The notes beneath the pieces are model-generated. The model ran no database searches. It saw only the letters and a list, made by a program, of their open reading frames with translations, and had not been told where the DNA came from. The translations under genes were made by a program, and so were the position numbers. DNA of 25,145 nt from JBBRHF01 sp038223055 (GTDB lineage Bacteria > Actinomycetota > Actinomycetes > JACCUZ01), in assembly GCA_038223055.1 (NCBI GenBank), contig JBBRHF010000044.1, forward strand, positions 1-25,145, written 5' to 3'. Below are positions 15,475 through 25,145 of the stretch, piece after piece. Positions within the stretch are counted from its first letter, which is position 1; every line of letters starts with the position of its first letter.

Positions 15475-16500
15475 TCACCCGGCCAGCAAGTTGACTGCCC
15501 CGCGGAAGGCGACCGGCAGCCGCGCCGCCGCCGGGACGACGTGCGTGCGCAGCCGCCGGCTCTGCGCAACATGCAGCATCGTGGCGGTCAGCCACCGGTA
15601 ACGCCGGGTCGCGTCGCGCCAGGCCGCCTCGTAGTCCTGCGGGCGTCCCGCGGCGACGCACTGCACGGCGGCACGAGCGGCGACCAGCCCGATGGTGATG
15701 CCCTCGCCGGTCAGGGCATCGACATAGCCGGCGGCGTCACCGGCGAGCAGCACCCGCCCGCGCACCCGCGCGGTCGAGGCCTGCCGCAACGGCCCGGCGG
15801 CGCGCACCCGCGTGACCGGTGCGGCCGGCCCCAGCAACTCCCGCAGGTCGGGCAGGTCGTCGAGCACCTCCGCGAAGTGGTGCCCCGGTGCGCACAACAC
15901 CGCGACGCCCACGAGGTCGTCGGCTACCGGTGTGACGTAGGCCTCCCCCGTGGGCGCCCAGTGCACCTCGACCTGATCGGTCCACGGTGGGATCCCAAAA
16001 TGCGCCCGGTGACCGAATCTCGCTGCGTCTCCCCGCACCGCCGGGACGTCGAGGCCCACGCTGCGGCGCACCCCCGAGTGCAGGCCGTCGGCGCCGACGA
16101 GCCATCGGGCTGCCAGCCCCGCCGCTTCGACGTGGCCGTCGCCCTGCCAGATCGAGCCGACCCGCCCGAGGACCCGCTCGACGCCGAGAGCCTCGGCCCG
16201 CGAGGCGAGAGCCGCGTGCAACGTCGTACGACGAACCCCGAGACCCGCCCCGTGCCGGAACGCGGCCTGCACCGAGCGCCCGCCGTCGACGTAGCGGATG
16301 CCGGTGAACCGGTGACCGGACGGGGCCACGCCCAACGTGTGCAACGCCGCCACGGCCGCAGGCATCAGGCCTTCGCCGCACGCCTTGTCGACCGGCCCCG
16401 CACGTGGCTCGACCACAGCGACGGTGAGCCCGCGCAGCCGGGCCTCGATCGCGACGGCCAGCCCGACCGGCCCGCCACCGGCGACCAGCAGGTCCCTCAC
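15475..16500 (-). CDS. FAD-dependent oxidoreductase (geranylgeranyl-reductase/UbiH-like), third gene of PKS operon
   Basis: 341-aa flavoprotein. A Rossmann dinucleotide motif lies at the N-terminus (LLVAGGGPVGLAVAIEARL, residues 4-22). ACGEGLMP near 40-48 is typical of the geranylgeranyl-reductase branch, LVGADGLHSGVRR follows, and the second FAD motif GDAAGYVDALTGEGI lies near 252-266. The start is the GTG at 16500, overlapping the methyltransferase stop (GTGA); the longer open frame upstream is out-of-phase coding sequence. By position and fold it corresponds to SrsC, the flavoprotein hydroxylase that oxidises methylated alkylresorcinol to a quinone-type product. It is shorter than typical UbiH-type hydroxylases, so hydroxylation versus reduction is undecided. 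Confidence 0.9.
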   Translation of the reverse strand: MRDLLVAGGGPVGLAVAIEARLRGLTVAVVEPRAGPVDKACGEGLMPAAVAALHTLGVAPSGHRFTGIRYVDGGRSVQAAFRHGAGLGVRRTTLHAALASRAEALGVERVLGRVGSIWQGDGHVEAAGLAARWLVGADGLHSGVRRSVGLDVPAVRGDAARFGHRAHFGIPPWTDQVEVHWAPTGEAYVTPVADDLVGVAVLCAPGHHFAEVLDDLPDLRELLGPAAPVTRVRAAGPLRQASTARVRGRVLLAGDAAGYVDALTGEGITIGLVAARAAVQCVAAGRPQDYEAAWRDATRRYRWLTATMLHVAQSRRLRTHVVPAAARLPVAFRGAVNLLAG

Positions 16501-17012
16501 GGCGCGGCGGCCGCCAGGGCCTGCTCCTCGCAGCGGATCCGCACGGTCAGGACGGCGGCGTTGGCGACCCCGAAGAGCACGGCGGTGAGCCATGCGGTGT
16601 GCACGAGCGGCAGGGCGACCCCCTCCGCGACCACGGCGACGTAGTTGGGGTGCCGCACGAACCGATAGGGCCCGCGCGAGACCAGCGCCAGGCCCGGCAC
16701 CACGACGACCCGCGTGTTCCACCGCCGTCCCAGCGTGGCGATGCACCACCACCGCAGGGCTTGGCTGGCGGCGACTACGGCGAGCATCGGCCAGCCCAAC
16801 CAGGCCAGGAACGGCCGGTCCGCCGCCAGCACCTCGACCAGACAGCCGACGAGCAGCGCCACGTGGATGACGACCATGAACATGTAGTGGGCCTGGCCGC
16901 TCTCCCGGCCACCCCGCGCCCGGGCCCACGCCAGGTTGCGCTGGGACACGACCAGCTCCGCCACCCGTTCGGCGCCAACGGCCACCAGCAACACGACGTA
17001 CGCGGTGGTCAT
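16497..17012 (-). CDS. Isoprenylcysteine carboxyl methyltransferase-family protein (SrsB-like)
   Basis: 171-aa integral membrane methyltransferase with four or five hydrophobic spans. The C-terminal ICMT-type motif is clear: LGRRWNTRVVVVPG, then SRGPYRFVRHPNYVAVVAEG near residues 115-135, the SAM-binding RHPNY box, and a terminal R-x-R-x-EE. In the srs operon of Streptomyces griseus the homologous SrsB O-methylates the phenolic lipid made by SrsA (established). Here it lies 4 bp after the PKS stop and overlaps the flavoprotein start, so it almost surely acts in the same pathway rather than on isoprenylated protein. Confidence 0.92.
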   Translation of the reverse strand: MTTAYVVLLVAVGAERVAELVVSQRNLAWARARGGRESGQAHYMFMVVIHVALLVGCLVEVLAADRPFLAWLGWPMLAVVAASQALRWWCIATLGRRWNTRVVVVPGLALVSRGPYRFVRHPNYVAVVAEGVALPLVHTAWLTAVLFGVANAAVLTVRIRCEEQALAAAAP

Positions 17013-17016
17013 CGCC

Positions 17017-18096
17017 TCACCACCGCAACAGCACGAGCTCGGCGCAAAACCCAGGCCCCATCGCCATCAGCAAGCCGTGCTCGCCGGGCTCGGGGCGCTC
17101 GCCGGCCAGCGTCTCGGCCAGCACGTGCAGCACCGACGCCGAGGACAGGTTGCCCACCGCGGCCAAGGAACGCCACGTCACGGCAAAAGCAGCATCCGGT
17201 ACGTCGAGCGTGCGCCCCATCGCGTGCAGCACCTTGGGACCGCCGGGATGGGCCACCCACCGGGCCATGTCCACGATCTTGAGGTCGTAGTCCTCGAGGA
17301 AGCCGCGCACGTCGTCGCCGAGATGCTCCTCGACCACGTCGGCGACGCTGGCCGCCAGGACGATCCGGAACCCGCTGGCACCGATGTCCCAGCCCATCAC
17401 CCGTTCGGTGTCGGGGTAGAACCTGCTGCGCGAGGCCACCACCTGCACGGCGGCGTCCGGGCCGGTGGCGATGCCGAGGCCCTCGGCCCGCCGCTCCCCG
17501 ACCATCACGACCGCCGCCGCTCCGTCGCCGAACAGCCCGCTGGCGACCAGGTTAGGCATCGAGTCGTCGTCGGGTTGCACGGTCAGCGAGCACAGCTCGA
17601 CCGAGAGCAGCACGGCCACCCCGTCCGGGTCACCGCGCAGGTAGTCGTGCACGCGGGCCACGCCCGCAGCGCCGGCCACGCAGCCGAGACCGAAGATCGG
17701 CACCCGCTTGACGTCGGGGCGCAGGCCGAGCCGGGGCATCAGCCGGGCATCGATGCTGGGCGCGGCGATACCGGTGACCGAGGTGGTCATCAGCAGGTCG
17801 ACGTCGGCCGGGGTCAGCCCGGCCCGCTCGACGGCTTCTGCGACGGCCCGCTCGCCGAGGTCGGTGCCGACCCGGATGAACGCGTCGTTGGCCGCACCGA
17901 ACCCGTCGAGGGTGCGGTAGTCCGCCAGCGGCAGGGCCAGGTGGCGGGTCCGGACGCCGGTGGCCTCGTGCAGCCGTTGGAGGATCGCACGGCCGTTGCC
18001 GCGCGGCAGCACGAGGTCGGCAAATGCCTCGGTGAGCACGTCTTGCGGGTAGGTGTGAGGCGGGAGCACAGCGGACACGGCCGCGATCCGACTCAT
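17017..18096 (-). CDS. Type III polyketide synthase (alkylresorcinol/alkylpyrone synthase-like)
   Basis: 359-aa chalcone-synthase-fold enzyme with the full catalytic triad: C139 (FGLGCVAGAAG), H283 (VAHPGGPKVL) and N316 (GNLSSAS). It is expected to extend a fatty acyl starter with malonyl units and cyclise the chain to a resorcinol, pyrone or quinone precursor. The N-terminus MSRIAAVSAVLPPH is typical for the family, so I start at the ATG at 18096; an in-frame TTG at 18129 is possible but would add an unusual leader. The ribosome site is weak. It is the first gene of a tight three-gene operon with an ICMT-like methyltransferase and an FAD enzyme, the srsABC arrangement. The control region upstream contains two dyads. 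Confidence 0.93.
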   Translation of the reverse strand: MSRIAAVSAVLPPHTYPQDVLTEAFADLVLPRGNGRAILQRLHEATGVRTRHLALPLADYRTLDGFGAANDAFIRVGTDLGERAVAEAVERAGLTPADVDLLMTTSVTGIAAPSIDARLMPRLGLRPDVKRVPIFGLGCVAGAAGVARVHDYLRGDPDGVAVLLSVELCSLTVQPDDDSMPNLVASGLFGDGAAAVVMVGERRAEGLGIATGPDAAVQVVASRSRFYPDTERVMGWDIGASGFRIVLAASVADVVEEHLGDDVRGFLEDYDLKIVDMARWVAHPGGPKVLHAMGRTLDVPDAAFAVTWRSLAAVGNLSSASVLHVLAETLAGERPEPGEHGLLMAMGPGFCAELVLLRW

Positions 18097-18146
18097 CCGG
18101 GCATGCTCGGATGAGTCGTTGGAGCGCAAAGACGGAACATCGAACC

Positions 18147-18158
18147 ACCCGATCGGGT
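18147..18158. promoter_or_regulatory. 12-bp palindrome upstream of the PKS operon
   Basis: ACCCGATCGGGT is fully self-complementary and lies 51-62 bp before the PKS start in the divergent region. It is a candidate operator for the PKS operon. Confidence 0.4.
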
Positions 18159-18168
18159 CATCTCCACA

Positions 18169-18195
18169 AACTGTCTGGGTGACACCCTTTCAGTT
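18169..18195. promoter_or_regulatory. 27-bp hyphenated dyad between PKS operon and DUF5999 gene
   Basis: An inner GGGTG-A-CACCC dyad (18177-18187) is flanked symmetrically, three bases away on each side, by AACTG (18169-18173) and CAGTT (18191-18195). Ten of 13 base pairs are complementary. A further AAACTG followed by GGGTACAC occurs at 18212 onwards, 44 bp (about four helical turns) from the first AAACTG. This looks like a bipartite operator shared by the two divergent genes. Confidence 0.5.
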
Positions 18196-18262
18196 GGCGC
18201 TGTGGATACCGAAACTGGGTACACACTAGAAATCGACACTGTTCACACCGAGAGCCGCCCCC

Positions 18263-18466
18263 ATGTGCACGCACTACCCGCATTGCCCCAGCGCCGAAGC
18301 GCCTGACCGCGAGGCCGCACACACCATCGCCTGCCATCCTGAGCAGGGCTGGAGCCTGTTGTGCAACGGAGTCGTCCAGTTCGAGGACACCGGTGAGCTT
18401 CTTCCCGACGGCCGGGTGATCAGCCCGCACCGTCCCACCGACCAGCGCGTGCCCGCTCTCGCCTAG
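18263..18466 (+). CDS. DUF5999 family small Cys/His-rich protein
   Basis: 67-aa protein of unknown function resembling the DUF5999 proteins common in Streptomyces. The core HPEQGWSLLCNGVVQFEDTG (residues 25-44) and the following ELLPDGRVISPHRP match my memory of that family almost residue for residue. The N-terminus, MCTHYPHCPSAE, places C2, H4, H7 and C8 together, with C24, H25 and C34 further on, so metal binding is possible (inference). The start at 18263 has only a weak GAGAG upstream. It is transcribed away from the PKS operon and ends 20 bp from the convergent gcvP stop. Confidence 0.85.
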   Translation: MCTHYPHCPSAEAPDREAAHTIACHPEQGWSLLCNGVVQFEDTGELLPDGRVISPHRPTDQRVPALA

Positions 18467-18486
18467 CGGCAGCAGGCACGTTTCGG

Positions 18487-21378
<2,892 letters not shown>

Positions 21379-21475
21379 GGGAAACCTCCGCAGAGTCACG
21401 AGCCCGTGAACGGGGGGGACCATCACCGCCCGTGGCGGGTGGAGTCTGTCCCATTCGGGGACGATGGCAGACCCA

Positions 21476-21504
21476 ACTCTACCGTCCGCGAACGTGTGTC
21501 CAGA
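21476..21504 (-). promoter_or_regulatory. Possible gcvP promoter
   Basis: On the minus strand TAGAGT (21476-21481) fits a TAnnnT -10, with TCTGGA (21499-21504) at 17 bp as a weak -35. It would give a leader of about 90 nt that includes a small CCGCC-ACG-GGCGG hairpin. I see no glycine-riboswitch core in that leader. Confidence 0.35.
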
Positions 21505-21512
21505 CAGCCGAA

Positions 21513-21527
21513 CAGCCGGTCAGCCGG

Positions 21528-21536
<9 letters not shown>
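21513..21536. repeat. Three 8-bp tandem repeats across the MerR stop codon
   Basis: CAGCCGGT occurs three times in a row (21513-21520, 21521-21528, 21529-21536), preceded by a variant CAGCCGAA. The stop codon of the MerR gene lies within the array, so gain or loss of a unit would change the last residues. Confidence 0.75.
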
Positions 21537-22205
<669 letters not shown>

Positions 22206-22314
22206 GGCCGACCTCCGTCTGGCGCCGCTGGGACAAGCACCCCCGCGCCGGGGCCGTCTCGGCACCAAGCCGAGCGGATCACACACGCGGAGTTACAACA
22301 AGGGCGTTCACCTC

Positions 22315-22343
22315 ACGGTACGGCCCGAGGCGGGCCCGGTCAA
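22315..22343 (-). promoter_or_regulatory. Promoter of the Rv1830-type merR gene
   Basis: On the minus strand TTGACC (22338-22343) and TACCGT (22315-22320) are separated by exactly 17 bp, a good housekeeping-sigma promoter for an actinobacterium. The leader to the TTG start would be about 100 nt. A CAAC-N6-GTTG dyad lies further upstream, near 22378-22391. Confidence 0.6.
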
Positions 22344-22412
22344 CGACCGCCCCCTCTCCCGCCCGGCGTGTTGCAACCCTATAGTTGAGGTCGAGGGTGC
22401 CGGTGCGGGCCG

Positions 22413-22886
22413 TCAACCCTGCGGCTTGTCGAAGTCCTCCGGCGAGATCTGGTCGAGGAACTCCCGGAACTTCTCGACCTCGTCCTCTTGCTCGTCTGGG
22501 ATCGTGATGCCGGCTTGGTCGAGGACCTCCTCGGCGCCGAAGATCGGCGAACCGGTGCGCAGTGCGATGGCGATGGCGTCCGACGGCCGCGCGCTCACCT
22601 CGATGCCGCTGGCGAACACCATCTCGGCGTAGAAGACGCCGTCCTTGAGCGCGGTGATGCGAACCTGCGCGAGCGTCTGGCCGAAGGCGAGCAGCAGGTC
22701 ACGGGTGAGATCGTGGGTGAGCGGTCGGGGCGGGACGACGCCCTGCTGGGCGAAGGCGATCGCGGTCGCCTCGACTGCGCCGATCCAGATCGGCAGGAAG
22801 CGCTCACCGCCGACCTCCTTGAGCAGGACGATCGGCTGGTTGGAGGGCATCTCGACACGCACTCCGACGACGCCCAACTCGTTCAC
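22413..22886 (-). CDS. Bifunctional nuclease family protein (DUF151)
   Basis: 157-aa protein with a complete DUF151/BFN domain: N-terminal VVGVRVEMPSNQPIVLLKE, then FLPIWIGAVEATAIAFAQQG (about residues 30-49), the PRPLTHDLTRDLL segment and ASGIEVSARPSDAIAIALRT (about 92-111). Plant and bacterial relatives have been reported to act on DNA and RNA; its in vivo role is unknown. It corresponds to Rv1829. The C-terminal tail is acidic. The start is a GTG at 22886. Exactly six bases upstream is TAGGGT, so the message may be leaderless, although AGGGTG could also serve as a ribosome site. Confidence 0.92.
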   Translation of the reverse strand: MNELGVVGVRVEMPSNQPIVLLKEVGGERFLPIWIGAVEATAIAFAQQGVVPPRPLTHDLTRDLLLAFGQTLAQVRITALKDGVFYAEMVFASGIEVSARPSDAIAIALRTGSPIFGAEEVLDQAGITIPDEQEDEVEKFREFLDQISPEDFDKPQG

Positions 22887-22892
22887 GTCGTC

Positions 22893-22898
22893 ACCCTA
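22893..22898 (-). promoter_or_regulatory. Possible -10 element for a leaderless DUF151 transcript
   Basis: TAGGGT on the minus strand is followed by six bases and then the GTG start, the same geometry as at sbcD. No clear -35 is seen. The same bases could act as a ribosome-binding site in a longer message from the ftsR gene 70 bp upstream. Confidence 0.35.
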
Positions 22899-22956
22899 CC
22901 CGGCAGAGCGCGAGATGCATCCGGCGCGCCGCCGCCCGTGCCGTCGCGGGGCCCAC

Positions 22957-23697
22957 CTATCGCTGCAGCACGGCGCGCAGGGCGGTGCGAACCAGTGCCG
23001 TGTGCAGCTTGACCGACAGAGCGCCCAGGTCGCGCGCCGCATCCTCGGCCCTGGCCGCGGCCTCGGGGTTGCGTTGCAGCAGCATCGGCGCGACGATCTG
23101 CTCGATCAGGCCCGCCTCGCGGGCGGCGGCGGTGCGGAAGCCGCGCAGGTGCCGGGGTTCCAGGCCGTAGCCGGCCAGGTCGGCAACCGTCTTCGCGATG
23201 ACCAGGGCGTCGCTGTCGTAGTGCGCTGCACCCGGGCGCATCGCCACCAGCCCGTAGCCTTCGATCTGATCGAGCAGCGCCGCGTCGATGCCGGCGGCCG
23301 ACATCAGCTCGTTGCGGGACAGCCGCAACTCGCTGTCGTCTCGCCCGAACGGGCGCGAGCCGGGCAGTCCCTCGCCGCTAGAGATCGCCGTAGGGACCTG
23401 CGGCGGGCCGCCGGGCACGTCGGGCGGCTCGAACCCCCGGTCGATGGCGTCGAGATGGTCCTTGATGACCCGCAGCGGGAGATATGCGTCGCGCTGGGCC
23501 GAGAGCACGTAGCGCAGCCGCTCGAGGTCGGGATGACTGAACTTGCGATAGCCCGAGGGCGTGCGCGACGGCTCGACCAGGCCCTCGGACTCGAGGAAAC
23601 GGATCTTGGAGATCGTGACGTCGGGAAAGTCGGCGCGCAACGAGGCCAGGACCTCCCCGATGCTCATCAGCGACCGCGCATGGGCGGCCGAGCTCAT
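22957..23697 (-). CDS. ftsR: MerR-family regulator FtsR (Rv1828 type)
   Basis: 246-aa regulator. The N-terminal winged helix (SIGEVLASLRADFPDVTISK, then IRFLESEGLVEPSRTPSGYR, about residues 12-52) matches the Rv1828/FtsR group, and a second helical domain follows after a Gly/Pro linker (about 95-120). In Corynebacterium glutamicum FtsR activates ftsZ (established for that family). The C-terminal domain (LDQIEGYGLVAMRPG and after) resembles the fold thought to sense an unknown ligand. The ATG overlaps the FHA gene's stop (ATGA), and GGTGAG lies 5 nt upstream, so the two are coupled. A second in-frame ATG at 23667 is less likely. Confidence 0.9.
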   Translation of the reverse strand: MSSAAHARSLMSIGEVLASLRADFPDVTISKIRFLESEGLVEPSRTPSGYRKFSHPDLERLRYVLSAQRDAYLPLRVIKDHLDAIDRGFEPPDVPGGPPQVPTAISSGEGLPGSRPFGRDDSELRLSRNELMSAAGIDAALLDQIEGYGLVAMRPGAAHYDSDALVIAKTVADLAGYGLEPRHLRGFRTAAAREAGLIEQIVAPMLLQRNPEAAARAEDAARDLGALSVKLHTALVRTALRAVLQR

Positions 23698-24233
23698 CCC
23701 GGCTCACCGACCGGCTGGTCCGGGTAGTAGACCAGCCGGTATTTGCCGATCTGCACCTCGTCGCCGCCGGCGAGAGTGGCCTCGTCGATGCGTTCGCGGT
23801 TGACATAGGTGCCGTTGAGCGAGCCCACGTCGCGCACCACGAAACGCTCACCCGACCGGCTGAACTCTGCGTGGCGGCGCGACACGGTGACGTCGTCGAG
23901 GAATATGTCGCTCGACGGGTGCCGCCCGGCCGTCGTCTTGTCCGAGTCGAGCAGGAAGCGACTGCCGGAATTGGGCCCCCGGCGGACCACCAGCAGGGCC
24001 GAACCCGACGGCAGCGCGTCGACCGCGGCCTGGTCGGCGCTGGAGAGGCTCTCCACCGCCTCGGCGCCCCCGTCGGCGCCGTCGACACTGCCGATCGTGA
24101 TCGTCGAGGTCTCCCCACCCGACGTGACGGAGGGGGTCGGCGCGACGGAGGGAGCCCGCAACGCGTTTCCGCAGTTGCTGCAGAAACGGCTCTCGTCGGG
24201 ATTGGAGTGCCCGCACTGGGCGCAGAACGGCAT
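23694..24233 (-). CDS. garA: FHA-domain protein GarA/OdhI with N-terminal zinc ribbon
   Basis: 179-aa regulator. Residues 4-22 form a CxxC...CxxC zinc ribbon (CAQCGH, FCSNCG). A Ser/Thr-rich stretch holds GETSTITIGS (40-49), placed like the phospho-threonine motif ETTS of GarA/OdhI. The FHA domain (about 77-165) retains the phosphopeptide-binding residues R104 (GRHPSSD), S118 and H121 (SRRH) and N140 (LNGTYVN). GarA/OdhI inhibit 2-oxoglutarate dehydrogenase until phosphorylated by PknG or PknB (established in mycobacteria and corynebacteria). The zinc ribbon is absent from mycobacterial GarA and is known from other actinobacteria. GGGAGG lies 7 nt before the ATG, and a matching promoter is 90-120 bp upstream. 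It is translationally coupled to ftsR. Confidence 0.92.
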   Translation of the reverse strand: MPFCAQCGHSNPDESRFCSNCGNALRAPSVAPTPSVTSGGETSTITIGSVDGADGGAEAVESLSSADQAAVDALPSGSALLVVRRGPNSGSRFLLDSDKTTAGRHPSSDIFLDDVTVSRRHAEFSRSGERFVVRDVGSLNGTYVNRERIDEATLAGGDEVQIGKYRLVYYPDQPVGEPG

Positions 24234-24322
24234 GGATGGGCCTCCCGTCGCGGCTCGCGCCGCGCACCTGGCTGATCGTGTGACGGACCCTCGAGGAGAG
24301 GTCGAGGTTGACGGTTTCAGGC

Positions 24323-24352
24323 AACCTACGTCGCGCCCGGGCCGAGGGTCAA
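24323..24352 (-). promoter_or_regulatory. Promoter of the garA-ftsR operon
   Basis: On the minus strand TTGACC (24347-24352) and TAGGTT (24323-24328) are spaced by 18 bp, a good housekeeping promoter. The message would have a leader of about 85 nt before the garA start. Confidence 0.6.
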
Positions 24353-24399
24353 TCGACGATCCGGTGAACCGGAGCCGACGCCACCCTCACCCTGGCCAC

Positions 24400-24780
24400 C
24401 TAGGACGCGTCCAGCCCCGCCTCGTAGGTCTTGGCGTCCAGCAGGCCGCTGTCCGCCGCCGGATCACTGGGGCGGATCTCGATCATCCAGCCCTCGCCGT
24501 AGGGGTCGGAGTTGATCAGCTCGGGGGACGTGTCGAGCGTTTCGTTGCGGCTCACCACGGTGCCACTCACCGGCGCGTAGACATCGGAGACACTCTTGGT
24601 CGACTCAATCTCGCCGCAGGGCTGTCCGGCGCTGACCTCGGCACCCACCTCGGGCAGGGTGACGAACACGATGTCGCCCAGGGCCTCCTGCGCGTAGTCG
24701 GTCACCCCGATGCGCAGGGTGTCGGCGCCGGAGCGGATCCACTCGTGCTCCTTGGTGTAGTGCAGGTCCTCGGGGTTCAC
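24400..24780 (-). CDS. gcvH: Glycine cleavage system H protein
   Basis: 126-aa lipoyl carrier of the glycine cleavage system, shuttling the aminomethyl group from GcvP to GcvT. The lipoylated lysine is K62 in GEIESTKSVSDVYAPVSG, with the family N-terminus LHYTKEHEWI and the GEGWMIEI segment near the end. The length is normal. The GTG start at 24780 follows AGGAGAGG by 6 nt, a strong ribosome site. Upstream, 68 bp away, the DUF881 gene runs in the same direction. No convincing promoter is seen in that gap, so co-transcription is possible. Confidence 0.96.
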   Translation of the reverse strand: MNPEDLHYTKEHEWIRSGADTLRIGVTDYAQEALGDIVFVTLPEVGAEVSAGQPCGEIESTKSVSDVYAPVSGTVVSRNETLDTSPELINSDPYGEGWMIEIRPSDPAADSGLLDAKTYEAGLDAS

Positions 24781-24848
24781 GGGCTACCTCTCCTGGGGAT
24801 ACGAAGTCTTCTGAGTGAAAGTCATCGACACGTCACATCATCCCCCGG

Positions 24849-25145
24849 TCATCCGCCGCCGTTGCCCGCGGTCGCCTCGGGAGCCGGGCTAGCGTACTGA
24901 GGCCGCGCGGTCCGTCGCAACGTCGCGATCGTGAGGGTTGAGCGCTGGGTGACGACTCCCTGGGCGTCGCGCTGGCGCAGGTTGTCGATCACCCCGCCGG
25001 GGATGTCCAGTGCCGCCGCCAGGGTGCGCGACTCACCGATGACCCGGAAGATGTACGGCGAGCGCAGCACCGTCCCGTCGACCTCCACGCCCTTCGGGGC
25101 GGACCCGCTAGGTTCGCCCAGGTGGGTGCTGGCGACGGCTCGGAC
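24849..25145 (-). CDS. DUF881 family protein, C-terminal part (gene enters from window edge)
   Basis: The open frame runs past the right edge of the window; the N-terminus (signal anchor and coiled coil in this family) is outside. The visible 98 residues contain the DUF881 C-terminal pattern GTVLRSPYIFRVIGESRTL, then AAALDIPGGVIDNL, followed by a beta strand (STLTIATLR) and a disordered Ala/Pro/Gly tail. The GTG at 25088 is internal to the domain and not the start. It corresponds to Rv1825, next to gcvH in M. tuberculosis. Function unknown; family members are envelope proteins encoded near division genes. Confidence 0.85.
   Translation of the reverse strand, partial: VRAVASTHLGEPSGSAPKGVEVDGTVLRSPYIFRVIGESRTLAAALDIPGGVIDNLRQRDAQGVVTQRSTLTIATLRRTARPQYASPAPEATAGNGGG

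Noticed and set aside
16501..16929. N-terminal extension of the FAD oxidoreductase frame
   Set aside because: It overlaps the ICMT-like gene in another phase; the Rossmann motif begins right after the GTG at 16500.
21379..21527. Glycine riboswitch upstream of gcvP
   Set aside because: I looked for the conserved purine-rich core and tandem aptamer pattern and did not find them; only a small GC hairpin is present.

Overview
The window is a GC-rich (about 70%), gene-dense chromosomal segment from an actinobacterium. The strongest taxonomic clue is its last 7 kb. There the minus strand reads DUF881 - gcvH - FHA protein (GarA/OdhI type) - MerR (FtsR/Rv1828 type) - DUF151 'bifunctional nuclease' - MerR (Rv1830 type) - gcvP, the same order as Mycobacterium tuberculosis Rv1825-Rv1832 (established knowledge) without an Rv1831-like gene. 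The zinc-ribbon GarA, the DUF5999 protein and the srs-like type III PKS operon fit a non-mycobacterial, Streptomyces-like or related lineage. I cannot name a genus. I see no tRNA, rRNA, CRISPR array, transposase or phage gene.

Layout. (1) 1-7063, all minus strand: a copper and envelope region. It holds a five-span membrane protein with a Met-rich outer loop (34-810), a Tat-exported CotA-like multicopper oxidase (975-3161) and a CopC-CopD fusion (5126-6937). Between the last two lies an eroded ECF42-type module: a DHFR/RibD-like reductase, a YCII/DGPF protein and a broken sigma factor remnant. (2) 7064-9406, minus strand: a FhuF-like [2Fe-2S] protein and a GCS2-family carboxylate-amine ligase. 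(3) 9589-15428, plus strand: sbcD-sbcC (overlapping by one base), then sigK-rskA (overlapping by four bases). (4) 15475-18096, minus strand: a three-gene type III polyketide synthase / ICMT-like methyltransferase / FAD oxidoreductase operon like srsABC of Streptomyces griseus. It is divergent from the small DUF5999 gene (18263-18466). (5) 18487-25145, minus strand: the glycine-cleavage, cell-division-regulator and FHA cluster, running off the window inside a DUF881 gene.

How the genes may work together. CopC-CopD, the Met-rich membrane protein and the multicopper oxidase look like an envelope copper handling and oxidation set. SbcCD is a self-contained DNA end-processing nuclease. SigK-RskA is a sigma/anti-sigma switch whose targets are not visible here. 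The PKS operon probably makes a methylated, oxidised phenolic lipid. GcvP and GcvH are two of the glycine cleavage proteins. GarA/OdhI proteins are known regulators of 2-oxoglutarate and glutamate metabolism, and FtsR activates ftsZ in Corynebacterium.

The points I find most worth following are the Mets-motif membrane protein beside the oxidase, with a nested dyad between the two genes; the ECF42 pseudogene beside intact partner genes; the dyad structure between the PKS operon and DUF5999; and TAnnnT-N6-start arrangements suggesting leaderless mRNAs for sbcD and the DUF151 gene.
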